Positions 1 to 10,948 of a stretch of DNA of 14,362 bases are shown piece after piece. The notes beneath the pieces are model-generated. The model had not been told where the DNA came from, did not search any database, and saw only the letters and a program-made list of their open reading frames with translations. The stretch's first letter is position 1; every line of letters begins with the position of its first letter. Made by a program: the position numbers and the translations under genes. This DNA comes from Eimeria necatrix (taxonomy: Eukaryota; Apicomplexa; Conoidasida; Eucoccidiorida; Eimeriidae): the NCBI RefSeq assembly GCF_000499385.1, contig NW_013654973.1:53904-68265 (forward strand), written 5' to 3'.

Positions 1-182
1 CCCGGCCCCCCGGGGGGCCCCCCGGGGGCCCCCGGGGCGCCCGCGCGGCTGGGGGGCCCCTCGGGGGCCCCCAATTTGCTGCTGCTGCTCTCCGCTGTCT
101 TTGCCGGCCTGCGGGGCTCCAAGGGAGAGGAAGTGGGGAAGGGAGAAGCTGTCAGCAGCCGCACGCGCGGCAGCTGGCTGCA

Positions 183-214
<32 letters not shown>

Positions 215-469
215 GCGTGCTGCTCGTGGTGCTGCTGCTGCTGCGCGTCAGCAGCGGCAGCCGCCCAGCGCTGAGGGGAAAGGCAGCCAACGAGGCGTCT
301 CCGCTCTGCACTTCTAGGGGATAACTTGCTGCAGCAGCTGCCGCTGCAGCAGAAGCAGCAGCAGCAGCAGCAGCTGCTGCTGCTGCTGCTGCTGCGCCTC
401 CAGCGTGTGCATCCGAAAGAATCAGCTGCTGCTGCGGCGAATCATGAGCTCCACGGTCACCCAAAGCCT

Positions 470-514
<45 letters not shown>
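470..514 (+). repeat. (CAG)15 microsatellite
   Basis: Fifteen uninterrupted CAG units. Other long runs in this region include (CTG)14 at 784-825, (CTG)17 at 1627-1677 and a CAG run at about 2537-2575. They are typical of Eimeria repeat-rich DNA. Confidence 0.9.
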
Positions 515-515
<1 letters not shown>

Positions 516-781
516 GGGCGAAGCAGCCGCTCCCGGCCTACTTTCGATCCCTTCCCGGACTTGTGCTGAAGGCCCACTGCTGTACGGCGGCTCCCCCTCT
601 GCTGCAGCAGCAGCAGCAGCAGGAGCTGCAGCAGCAGCAGCAGCAGCAGCAGGGAGCGCCTGCCCATTTGGAGAAGCATAGAAGCAGCAAACCTCAAGCC
701 CGTCTGGCAGCAGCGCCAGCGGCCTGTCTCCGTCCTGCAGCAGCGCGTCCAGCCAGTCTCTCTTGCAAGGAGACAAGAAGC

Positions 782-826
<45 letters not shown>

Positions 827-962
827 GGCTGCGGGGGGAGCAGCAGGCGAGCGCCACCACTCGGGAGGCCGCCTCCTCTTCCCCTGCAGCAGCAGCCGAG
901 GCAGCAGACACGAAAGGAGGATAAGAGCAGCAGCAGCAAGGAAGCAAAAAGCAAATGAGGCC

Positions 963-1034
963 CAGCAGCAAATAAGGAGACAGCAGCAAATAAGGAGACA
1001 GCAGCAAATAAGGAGACAGCAGCAGATAAGGAGA
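963..1034 (+). repeat. 18-bp tandem repeat, four units
   Basis: Four head-to-tail 18-bp units with sequence CAGCAGCAAATAAGGAGA. The first three are identical and the fourth has CAGCAGCAGATAAGGAGA. They are followed by another CAG-led half unit. One + frame reads Gln-Gln-Gln-Ile-Arg-Arg per unit, and another hits TAA in each of the first three units. This looks like a short minisatellite grown from a CAG run. Confidence 0.85.
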
Positions 1035-1126
1035 CAGCAGCAGACCAAAGAAAGGGCAAAGACTCGCAGCCAGTTCGCTGCGGAGGCGCCAACAAGCTGC
1101 AGCAGCAGCAACAGCAGCAGCAGCAA

Positions 1127-1168
<42 letters not shown>

Positions 1169-1295
1169 AACTCACCGGCCTCTGTCAAGTGCTGCAGCAC
1201 GCGGGAAAGCAGCCAGCCTGTGGTGGCCTGCGAAGGCTCTGAGCAGCAAATCTTGAGGGGGGGCCCCACACCCGTGTGTACGTACACCGCGCGGC

Positions 1296-1328
<33 letters not shown>

Positions 1329-1624
1329 CGCGCCCCACAAAGGGGCCCCCACACTTCAAACTGGGGCGGGGGGCCCTTGCTGCAGGGGCTGGCAGGGGCC
1401 CCAGGGGCCCCCGCTCCAGGGGGCCCCACTGGGGCCCCCTGCCCACGGCGCGGAAGCAGGTAGCTTCCAAGGGGCTGCATGCAGCAGCAGCAGCAGGCAG
1501 CTGCTGCTGCTGCTGCTGACGCTGCTGCTGCTGGTGCCACAGCAGCTGCTGCAGCTGCAACTGAGAGACGGACACGGAAGGCGCAGGCGCGCCGCCACTA
1601 ATAAAGGGGCGACCCGCAGCAGCG

Positions 1625-1678
<54 letters not shown>

Positions 1679-1774
1679 GCCAATGGGGGCCCCTGGCAAG
1701 TCCAGCTTAAACCGCAGTAGCTGCTTCCTACGCTGCGGCTGGCTTCGTGCACCACGCTTTCTCTGTACAGACAT

Positions 1775-1807
<33 letters not shown>

Positions 1808-2019
1808 AGCTGCTGCGGCTGCTGCTGCAGCTGCTGCGGCTCCATGGGCAGCCGAGCGTGGGTTTGAAGCGACGAAGCTGCTGCCTGCAGCGGCTGTTGA
1901 TTTGCTGCTGCTGCTCCTGAGGTGTACAGACAGCCGCGGGTGCTCACTGCGCCCGCTGAGGCCTGGTTTGTGGGGCCCCTCATTTGCCCCGTCGCGGCTG
2001 CAGCAGCTGCTGCTGCTGC

Positions 2020-2054
<35 letters not shown>

Positions 2055-2534
2055 GGGCACTTGGAAAGAATGACACTGTGAGGCCCCCAAAGGTGTTTCT
2101 GGGCCTAAGGGGAGCCGGCGGTGGGGGTGGGCGAGGTGTACGTACACCCGGGGGCCCCACAGAAAGCAGGGGGCCCCCAGAGGGGCCGCGGCTGCTGCAG
2201 GAGGGGGGGGCCCCTCAGCTTGCTGCTCAGGGGGGCCCCCAGCAGCAGCATGCAGGGAAAGCGGAGCCTTCCGGGCCAGCTGGGGCGGCGGGGGGCCCCG
2301 CAGCAGCAGGAGTTGAACTGAATTCAGAAAAGGGTCAAAAAAACTTGAAAAAAAAACCCAAGGGGGCCCCGGGGGCCCCCAACTGCAAGAAGTGGCTGGC
2401 TGGGAGGCCTCGGGGAGGGCAGGGGGGCCCCTGTGGGGGCCTTCTCCGTCTTAGCGGGAAAATGGAGTTGGAAGCTGCAGCGGGAGAAGCGAAGAAGCAA
2501 AGTGGTGCAACACAGGCTGCTGCTGCGCTGCAGC

Positions 2535-2576
<42 letters not shown>

Positions 2577-2773
2577 GGCTCTGAGCGCCGCTGCTGGCTG
2601 GGGCTGGCGGCTGGTGGCAGCAGAGTGCAGCCAAAATGCCAAAAAGAAATAAATGCGAAGAAGTTGGGCCGCGGAAAAAGCCCAGTTTGAAGGCGAGTCT
2701 GAGGTGTACAGACACTGCAGCGGGCGAGATCGCAGTGTCGAGACTCCCCGGCGCTCGCGAGGGCAGGGGGGAA

Positions 2774-2805
<32 letters not shown>

Positions 2806-2849
2806 AGCAGGCGAGCTTCTTGCGGTTCTTTTCTCTTAAACAACCTTTT

Positions 2850-3760
2850 TTAAATATTGTTTTGGACTTTTTTGCAATTTAATTGCAGCTTTTTGGCGAA
2901 AGGCCGGGCGCGAAGGGCCGCAGCGCCGCCGCGCCGCTGGCCGCCGCAGGACCGCGCGGCTGTCGGCAGCAGCAACGGAGTGCTGCTGCTGCTGCAGCAG
3001 CAGCAAACATTGAATTGCTGCAGTTCTTTTGCTTTGCAAATTGAGAAGATAAAAGAAAAGAAAGAAGTGACACGCAGTGGACACGGCCAAACGCCCCGCG
3101 CCTCGCCAAGCCACTGCAAGGGGGAGGCCCTCCGAAAGAACTCTTCTTAAATAATTCAAAATTCCTTTTTTCAAATTCTCGCTGTCTTGCTGCTTCCCAG
3201 CAGCAGCAGCAGCAGGCCAGCGGCTGCGACGGGAGCCGCGGGGGGCGCTGCGCTGCCTCTGGACTTTGCGGGAAGTTCATCTTTGAGAGTTCACCACTCT
3301 GCAGCATTTACTATTTCAAATCAAAATGCAAAATAAAAAGACTGAGAGCTCAACAGACTTAGTTCTAAGTAGATCTGCCAAGATGCAGCGCGAGTTGCTG
3401 CTGTCGAGTCTGTCCAGCAGCTGTGCGGGAGCAGCAGCTGCTGCAGTTCAGCAAAATGCATGCAAACCTTTTCCACTAATTGAAATTAAAACCCTTTATT
3501 GTGTTTTAATTGCTAAATGATGCCGGATCTGAGCGAATCAGCAGCAACTGAAGTGCTGCTGCTTGCAACTTTGCTTCCGCATTCCCCCAGCGGAACCACT
3601 TCGCTGCCACTTTCGAGATCTTTCCTAGAGTTGAAAAATGCATAAAGAAGGCATTCTAGATGTCAGAATTTCAAAAATAAAACATAATTGAGAAGGGATT
3701 TTGAGTGAATAGTGACTTTTAGCTCGGTGCTGAAAATTCAAGATTCAAGTTGAACTTGAG
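2850..3760. other. Alternating GC-rich blocks and AT-rich stretches, gene structure unresolved
   Basis: GC-rich blocks of about 80-130 bases (near 2888-3010, 3060-3140, 3180-3300, 3383-3480, 3520-3630) are separated by AT-rich stretches such as TTTTGCAATTTAATTGCAG. That is the texture of short exons and introns. Open blocks exist on both strands. On + there is a 42-codon frame from ATG 3517. On minus there is an Ala- and Arg-rich stretch without acidic residues starting at ATG 3010, which would resemble an organellar presequence. None can be linked with confidence to the exon chain that starts at 3761, so I leave them uncalled. Confidence 0.35.
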
Positions 3761-4460
3761 CCCCGGGTGTATCGTCAGCTCTGCATGAACTGCAGCTCGC
3801 GCATCAAGATCCGCAACGATCCCACTTTAAAACTGGAAAAAGTATTCATTTTTTGCATTTTAAACATCAAAATGGTTTTATTTTGCAAATTAATGGTGGC
3901 AGGCAGCTTTCTTTGTCTCGTGGGCTCCGCCCACTCGCTGCAGCCCTACCGTTTCACGCAGAGCCGCACGAAGCTGGACCGAGACAAAGTAGGACTTTCC
4001 CGACGACTTAAGTTGAATTTGAAAAAGAATTATATTTCTTAGACTCCCCCGCCCTATCCCATCATCAACGTGCACTTGGGTAGGCCGCCAGCCCCGCAGG
4101 GTCTTAGCCAAAATTGCAAAAGTGTGTTTGGAAATTGCAAAACGTGTTTGGCCGCGGGGCAGATGAGGCGAAACTGCCTGACGGAGTTAAAAGCGATATG
4201 GCTGTGTTTCTGCACCGAGAGCGGAGTCGGCAGCGGGAACTTGAAAACGCCATTCACCACAAGCGGGGCTTCTTTGAAGCCAAAATGGGCGAAGTGAGAA
4301 GGCCTTTAGTGATTAATGTTCAGCTTTTGCTTTTCTAAACTGCCACTGCTCTTTTTAAATGCAAAAATCTGAATTTTTGGCGCAGCAGCAGCAGCAACTC
4401 GAGTTCATCACCGACTTGCAGCAAACCCTCGCTGCAGCGCCAGCATCGGAACTTGAATAG
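3761..4460 (+). CDS. Unidentified spliced gene, 3' five exons
   Basis: I do not recognise the product. The exon chain is 3761-3841, 3903-3988, 4043-4079, 4163-4293 and 4386-4460, ending at TAG 4458-4460. Its introns are short (61, 54, 83 and 92 bases), GT-AG, and AT-rich in three of the four. Phases agree at all four junctions (1, 0, 1, 0). The product segment has a basic stretch (QPYRFTQSRTKLDRDK), a proline patch (TPPPYPIINVHLD), then a charged helical or coiled-coil-like part (FLHRERSRQRELENAIHHKR, EAKMGEQQQQLEF) and an Ala-rich C-terminus ending ASELE. About 137 residues are visible. The 5' end is not found: the reading frame has TGA just upstream of 3761, so an upstream exon is required. 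The first exon is also open in another frame and is the least certain part. The gene lies about 1.3 kb upstream of the ATPase start, in the same orientation. Confidence 0.5.
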
Positions 4461-5613
4461 GCAGCCGGGCCCCCAGTTTCCGCCGAATTAAACAGTGCTG
4501 CTTCAGCTCTGATGTTTTTAAACTTTTTTTATTTAATTAAAATTATTTTCAGGACTTTTTATTCGGATCGTTCGGCGCAAAGAGAACAAGTGGCTTTTCT
4601 GCACTGGCGAACTCGAGCACGGCCGACGGTGCAACTTGAATTCCGGCGCAGCCGTGAGCAACTGAGGCCAGAACTTAAGTTTTTTTTTCTTTTTTGGGTT
4701 TTTTTTTTATAAATTAAAACATTTGCGCATTTTTAGGACTTGAAAAAATATAGTTAAGGCTTGTTTCGGAGTCTGCTTTCTCGAAGTCCGCACTCGGCAG
4801 CCCCTGCACTCGCGGCGGCAGCGGCGCCTCCCGGGCGAAAAGCGGAAAAAAAGCAGAAATATTTCAAAAATGGAATTTAAAAGAAAAAAAAATCTTGGGG
4901 GAACTCGGAAACTAAATAGTTGACTTGTGCTGCTGCGGAGGCTCCTCTCTGCTGCTGCTGGCCGCCGCACCTGCACACGGCACCGCATGCGTCTCCCTAG
5001 GCAGCCCGCCTGGCCTCTCTTCGCTCAAAAAAGACTTAACTTCTTTTTTTTCGTTTGATTTCAAGAAAGGAAGCAGGTTTGGACTTGTGGAGAAGAGGCG
5101 AAGCTTCAGGTCACTTGCCTCGGTGGGCCGATAGCCGCGTTCAACTGCGAAGCTGAGGGCCGATTCGTCGCGCCGCGCCTTCTTCTCCTCAGCTTTCCAA
5201 TTTGAATTGCAAATGTGGTAAAAAACTGGTTTTAAAAAAGTAATTTGAAGCTGAAAAGACCCGCGCCGCGCCCCCCAACGCCGCATTTCGTTCAGCTTTC
5301 CGCCAGGGTCACCTCCCCGGCGGCGGGTCTTCCGGTAGCAGCAGCAGCAGCAAAGTTCCACTTCCCGGGCCAAGTTGCTGCAGCAAGAGGTCTTTTTCTT
5401 TTTGCGACTGAGTTCGCTGGCCAGCGCAGCCGCGGGTCTCGCACTTGCAGCAAAAGTGTTCTGTGTTTCCGGCCCACGGGCAGCAACCCGCAGGTGGGTT
5501 TGCCAAATGGCTCACCCGAGAAAGCAGCAGCAGCAGTAGCCACTGCCTGAGGCCTCCGGACCCTTTCTCTGGTATTAACCGCCTCTGCGCCTCAACAAAG
5601 GTCAGCAGCAAAA

Positions 5614-5644
<31 letters not shown>

Positions 5645-5760
5645 CAGCAGCAGCGGCAAAGCATTCGCCTCCCCGGCAGCTCCGGCGGCGGCTGAGCAGC
5701 AGCTCCTTTCCAGTGTACGTACACCGCAGAAGGCCACCAACAGGCAGGTTCTGCTACCGA
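4461..5760. other. Region between the two genes; possible exons, strand unresolved
   Basis: The same alternation of GC-rich and AT-rich blocks continues (GC-rich near 4555-4670, 4780-4850, 4925-5030, 5090-5200, 5265-5570). The minus strand has a 153-codon open frame at 4912-5373 with a charged stretch (WKAEEKKARRDESALSFAVE), and further open blocks near 4565-4680 and 4750-4830. I could not chain these with agreeing phases, and no domain is recognisable. A minus-strand gene here is possible. The last part (5600-5712) holds a CAG run and must include the 5' flank of the ATPase gene. An exact GTGTACGTACAC palindrome lies at 5713-5724, 36 bases before the ATPase ATG. Confidence 0.35.
5713..5724. 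repeat. GTGTACGTACAC palindrome upstream of ATPase start
   Basis: A perfect 12-base palindrome ends 36 bases before ATG 5761. Exact copies also lie at 1276-1287, 2136-2147 and 10479-10490. Near copies lie at 7986, 10502, 10524 and 11272, with weaker ones at 1922 and 2704. A role as a regulatory site is only a guess. Confidence 0.7.
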
Positions 5761-5873
5761 ATGCAGCAGCAGGTTTCTGGAGAGGGGGCCCCCGGGGGGC
5801 CCCCCGAGGTGGCCCCCGCATTCCCGCAGGAAGCCCAGGCAGCAGACGCAAGAGGGAGTTCAGAAGACTCTCC

Positions 5874-5908
<35 letters not shown>

Positions 5909-6196
5909 TGGTGCCTCCCCACCACGTCTCTGCGGAAGACAGGTCTCACGACAGCACGGGGTTTTCTCCTGCTGCTGCAACAGAGTCTCCAGCAGCAGAA
6001 GCAGCAGCAGCAAAAAAGAAAGCAGCAGCAGCTCAGGCTGCCCCCGCCACAGGCTTTAAGGGGGCCCTCAGGCACTTCGGGGCCCACTACAAAGCAGCAG
6101 CAGAAGAGCCGCAGGAGGGGCCCCCAGATGCAGCAGCAGCAGCAGCAGCAGCAGCAAGCGACAACCCTTTTGGGGTGACTCCTGAGCAGCTCGTAG
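5761..6196 (+). CDS. ATPase exon 1 (cytosolic N-terminus)
   Basis: The first ATG in the frame is at 5761; the frame is open back to a GTG inside the palindrome at 5713, so an upstream start cannot be excluded. The exon begins with a GGGGGCCCCC-derived Gly/Pro/Ala stretch, then Gln10 (5878-5907), Ala/Lys-rich runs and Ala9 near 6130. It ends with [12 protein letters not shown], which resembles the N-terminal FG(I/V)T-x-x-x-L motif of PMCAs. Two donors overlap: GTAGGT after 6192 and GTGAGC after 6196. Only the second gives phase 1, matching exon 2. Confidence 0.75.
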
Positions 6197-6445
6197 GTGA
6201 GCTTCCAAGCGCCTTTTGTTTCCAGTAAAGAGGCACTAGGTGCAGCAGCAGCAGCAGCGGTAGCAGCAGCAGATGCTGCTGCAGTGGAAATAGCGTCTGC
6301 AGCAGCGCCGGCAGCAGCAGCAGCAGCTGCTGCTGCTGCAGCTGCTTCCGTCCCACTTGCTGCACTGTCTGCTGCTTTGTCTGCTGCTGCGTCTGCCTTC
6401 TCGTTTCGTCGCTTTCCCCTTCCCTCCCCACTACCCTTCAACTGA

Positions 6446-6526
<81 letters not shown>

Positions 6527-6532
6527 GCTCGA

Positions 6533-6596
<64 letters not shown>

Positions 6597-7412
6597 AGCC
6601 TTCTGGAGGCACTGCCTGGACGCGACGTCGGACTTTACTTTGCGGATTTTGATGGTGGCGGGGCTGGTGATGATCATTTTGGGAGTCACTGTGGGTTTTT
6701 TGCATGCATTTGCTGCAGCAGCAAAAGCCCCAATTTGAAATTTAAAAAAACATTAACATAAACATTAACATTAAATAAAACATTAAAATGAACTTCTGCA
6801 TTTGCATGCATGCGGGCTGCAACAGTTGCTGTTGCTTCTGCGTGCCTGGCCAGTTGCTGCTGCTTCCGTGGCTGCTGCTGCTGCTTTGCTAGCTGCTGCT
6901 GCTGCTGCTGCTGGTTCGCCTGCTTCTGCTGCTGCTTTCGTATCTGCTGCTGCTGCTGCTTTGCTGGCTGCTGCTGCCGCTCTGCTAGCTGCTGCGTGGG
7001 CCCCGTAGGGCATGCTTTCGCTGCGGGAGTTTGCTGCTGCAGCAGCAAACTCCTGCTGCAGCTCGCAGCCTCTGCCAGCAGCAGCTTCTGGGGTCTCGCT
7101 TGGGACTCGCCGCAGCAGCCGCAGCAGCCGCAGCTGCCACAGCACAACGCAGCAGCAACAGCAGCCACCCTCCTTAGCAGCAGCAGCAGCAACAGCAGTT
7201 CCACCTTAGCAGCAGCAGCAGCCGCAGCAGGCACCCCGCTTAGCAGCAATAGCAGCCACAGCAGGCACCCACCTAAGCAGCAGCAGCAGCAGTCCCACCT
7301 CAGTAGCAGAAGCAGCAGCAGCAGCAGCAGTCCCACCTCAGTAGCAGCAGCAGCAGCAGCAGCAGCTCCAACTGAGCACCAGCAGCAGCAGCAGCAGCAG
7401 CAGCTCCAACTG

Positions 7413-7445
<33 letters not shown>

Positions 7446-7452
7446 TCCAACT

Positions 7453-7505
<53 letters not shown>

Positions 7506-7665
7506 TGTTGCGGTGTTGCTGCTGCGCGCAGACAGGGGAGCACCCGGAGGTGGAGTGGGTGGAGGGTTTTGCAATTTGGGTGGCGGTTTTGGTGGTGGTT
7601 TCTGTGACGGCTTTGAACGACTGGGCTAAAGAAAAACAATTTCGAAAACTCGCCAAGTTAAAAGG

Positions 7666-7716
<51 letters not shown>

Positions 7717-7887
7717 ATGCAGCCGCGCTGAACCACTGACGCACGCCGCGCAAGCGCTTCGCGCAGCAGCAGCAGCAGCAGCAGCAGCAGCTAAAAGAAC
7801 AGCAGCAGCTCAGCAGCTCATGCAGCTAGAGCACCTGAAGCAGCAGCAGCTATTGCAGCAGCCCCAGTAGCAACAAAAGCAGTAGCC

Positions 7888-7928
<41 letters not shown>

Positions 7929-8785
7929 GGCTACAGCAGCAGGAGCAGCAGAAGCACAGGTTCTAGGTCTCGGGTAGCCGCTGGGGTGTATGTACACTGG
8001 GCGTCTATTGGCGCTGCAATAGGCATTCTTTATGAGTTTTTTGCTGCAGATATGAAACTAAAATGCATTTATTTATTTATTTAAATTGCAAATAATATTT
8101 ATAAACTAAAATGCATTTATTTATTTATTTAAATTGCAAATAATATTTATTTTAATTTAAATCAGATTAAAACCCTAAAGTGCCCTCAAGAGCGCCTCTG
8201 GGGGCATTCTTTTAGCTGCTGCTGCACCCTGCTGCTGCGGCGGCTTTGGCCTGAGTTGCTCCAGGGCTAGTTTTCAGGGTTTAGGGTTTAGGGTTTAGGG
8301 TTCAGGGTCTAGTGCGTAGCCCCGGAAGTCACGCTTAGACTCCAGGACTAGGGTTTAGACCCAGGCTTTAGGGTTTAGGGTTTAGTGTTTAGGGTTTAGG
8401 GTTAAGGGTTTAGTTTTCCCGACCACTCACTGCCGAAAGCGCCCTCCAGACCGCACCACGCCACACCACTTCCAGCGCCGGCGGCGTCCCTCCCGAGGGT
8501 TTAGGGTTTAGGGTTTAGGGTTTAGGGTTTGTGGTTTGTGGTTTGTGCGCAGACGACAAGAACTGCCGGGTGTTGCGGGGCGGGGCGGAGCAGGAGGTGT
8601 CCGTGTTTAGCGTGGTGGTTGGAGATGTGATAAAACTCGAAGTTGGAGACGAAGTGCCCGCAGACTCTTTGCTGCTGCAGGGTTTGGACTTCCGGGCGGA
8701 TGAGAGCAGCATGACTGGCGAGAGCGAGCCCATAGACAAACGCAGCGAGGAGGCTTGCTGGCAGCAAGTCGCCAAGCTCCGCAGC

Positions 8786-8826
<41 letters not shown>

Positions 8827-8889
8827 GGGGGGGGGCTGCGCGGGAGAGGGAGAGGCGCCGGGAGGCAAGGACGGGGGAGAGCTGCACCT

Positions 8890-8942
<53 letters not shown>

Positions 8943-10885
8943 TGGGGTTTGGGGGGGGCTCGCAGCACCACTTGGTGGCTTCGCCAGTTCTTGTTGCTGG
9001 CAGCACAACAACTGCTGGCAGCTGCTCAGCCCTCGTAATAGCTGTGGGGCCCCGCAGCCAGCAGGGGCAGCTCTTCCACTCCCTCACGGCCTTCGACGCC
9101 CAGCCCACGCCTCTCCAGAGTAAACCCTAAACCCTAAACCCTAAACCCTAAACCCTCGCGCCTGGCCCTGGGGCCTGCGCCTGCGGCCGCCGCGGGGGAA
9201 ACCGCGCGGGGCCGTGCAGCGTGGTTTCCCGGAACCCCAAAGTCGGAACCCGCAGCCTCCTTGGCCCTTCCAAACCCTAAACCCTAAACCCTAAACCCTA
9301 AACCCTAAACCCTAAACCCTAAACCCTCACTGGGGTGCGTGCGGTGGCAGACAAGCTTAACGCCCTCGCGAGAGACATCGGCCGCATAGGGTTTATGGCT
9401 GCGTGCGTCACCTTCCTCGTGCTGCTCATTCAGTGCGTAAACCCCGGCCCAAACCCCAAACCCTAAACCCTAAACCCTAAACCCTAAACCCTAAGCCCTA
9501 AACCGTTCAAATCGCTCGCGAAGCGAGCAGCAGCTCTCTCGCTGCTGCTGCCTGCGCGCCGTGCGCAGCAGCGGCCCGCGAGGGCGGGAGCGCGCAGCGC
9601 TAGGGTCTAGGGTTTAGGGTTTAGGGTTTAGGGTTTAGGGTTTGCGCAGGTTCTGGGTTTTGTACGGACTCACCCCCCACGGCGAAAGACCCTCTGCGGG
9701 AAACGTCGGAAGAGAACACTTGGAGTTTTTGGTGGTTGCAATTACTATTGTGGTGGTTGCAGTTCCCGAGGGTTTGCCGCTGGCCGTCACCATTTCCCTG
9801 GCCTACTCCGTCGGCCGCATGCTGGTCCAAACCCTAAACCCTAAACCCTAAACCCTAAACCCTAAACCCTAAACCCTAAACCACGCGGCTGGCCGCGGGG
9901 CGCGCAGCAGCTGCGCGCGGCCAGCGGCAGAGAAGCCGCCGCGCGGCTGCGCGCCGCGCGCCGGGCTAGGGTTTGGGGTTTAGGGTTTAGGGTTTAGGGT
10001 TTAGGGTTTGCGCGCCGCAGAAAGACAAAAACTACGTTCGACGCCTCGCAGCCTGCGAAACAATGGGAGGCGCCAACGAAATCTGCAGCGACAAAACGGG
10101 GACTTTGACAAAAAATAAAATGGAAGTCCAATCCCTTTGGAGAGGGGGCCCCCCTGGAGACTCTTCTGCCTGGCTACTAGCCCCGGGGGGGCCCCTGGGG
10201 GCCCCCCAGCTGCTCGGGACCCCCGCGGGGGCCCCCAAGAGTGGGGATAAGCTGGGGGGCCCCCAGGAGGGGAATGGCAATGGGGGGCCCCCCAAACTAA
10301 ACCCTAAATTGGTGACTATTACAAACAGGGGGGACAGCGCGTGGGATATGATGGTGCAGCAAGCAGCGCCAGCAGCAGCAGCAGCAGCAGCGGGAAACCA
10401 CCAAATTGTTTCCCGAGATGTCCCCCTAGACCGCGGCCTTTCAAACGCCGACTGGGCCAACGTGAGCCGCAAATTGGGGTGTACGTACACCTCAAAGTCG
10501 GGTGTACATGCACCTCACTTGGGGTGTACGTAGACCTCACTGTTTTGGCCTTTGGGGGTTTTCTGAATCTCTTTTCTTTTCTTTTTCTTTTATTTTGTTC
10601 TAATTGATCTTTTTGATTCTTTTTTGCAATTTATTTATTTTAATTATTATTCTTTTGTTTAATTAATTTGTTTATTCTCCTTCGAGCCGCGGCTAGCCCT
10701 GAGCCAGTCTTCTAAAACCCATCTTTTTTTGCTTCTTTTTGTTTCTTTTTCTTTTTGTTTTTCTTTTTTTCTTTTTATTTCCTTTTATTTCTTTTTGCTT
10801 TCTAATCTCCTTTTGTTTCCTTTTATCTCCGTTTGTGTCCTTTCATCTCCCTTTCCCCTTTTGTACTTTGCCTCGGTTTGACTTG

Positions 10886-10948
<63 letters not shown>

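Larger units (their letters stand above)
1..2850. other. Triplet-repeat and GC-palindrome region, no supported gene
   Basis: This stretch is dominated by CAG runs, CTG runs and GGGGGCCCCC-type tracts (for example 1-75, 1258-1440, 2145-2310, 2360-2440). Open frames exist on both strands, up to about 490 codons on the minus strand (694-2160). However, neither CAG nor CTG contains a stop in any of the six frames, so long open frames are expected by chance here. I found no conserved domain, no convincing exon chain and no clear start context. It may be intergenic DNA, untranslated sequence, or introns and Gln/Ala-rich exons of a neighbouring gene. The palindrome GTGTACGTACAC occurs twice exactly (1276, 2136) with weaker copies at 1922 and 2704. 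Confidence 0.5.
7665..8552. other. Intron 3: CTG/CAG runs, palindrome, AT-rich duplication, telomere-like arrays
   Basis: The 888-base intron starts with a CTG run directly after the donor. CAG runs follow, then GTGTATGTACAC at 7986-7997, an AT-rich part with a perfect 48-bp tandem duplication (8055-8150), and three TTTAGGG-type blocks (about 8275-8312, 8349-8413, 8496-8530) before the acceptor TTTGTGCGCAG. It joins both intron styles of this gene in one intron. Confidence 0.85.

Noticed and set aside
694..2160. A minus-strand open frame of about 490 codons rich in Gln, Ala and Cys runs
   Set aside because: CAG and CTG runs lack stops in all six frames, so long open frames are expected. The product is almost all homopolymers with no conserved segment.
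3517..3645. A 42-codon + strand frame from ATG ATG at 3517 as first exon of the unidentified gene
   Set aside because: Its only nearby donor gives phase 2, which does not match the phase-1 entry of the exon at 3761.
4707..5373. A minus-strand spliced gene between the two + strand genes
   Set aside because: Several blocks read like protein, but I could not link them with agreeing phases or recognise a domain, so it is described only as a possibility.
6448..6598. Poly-Leu/poly-Cys extension of ATPase exon 2
   Set aside because: The frame is open, but a CTCAG acceptor at 6598 removes it with agreeing phase, and no other exon of this gene uses Leu or Cys runs.
6686..7639. A minus-strand open frame of about 317 codons across intron 2
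   Set aside because: It lies opposite exon 3 and intron 2 of a clearly conserved + strand gene and is made of Leu, Cys and Ala runs.
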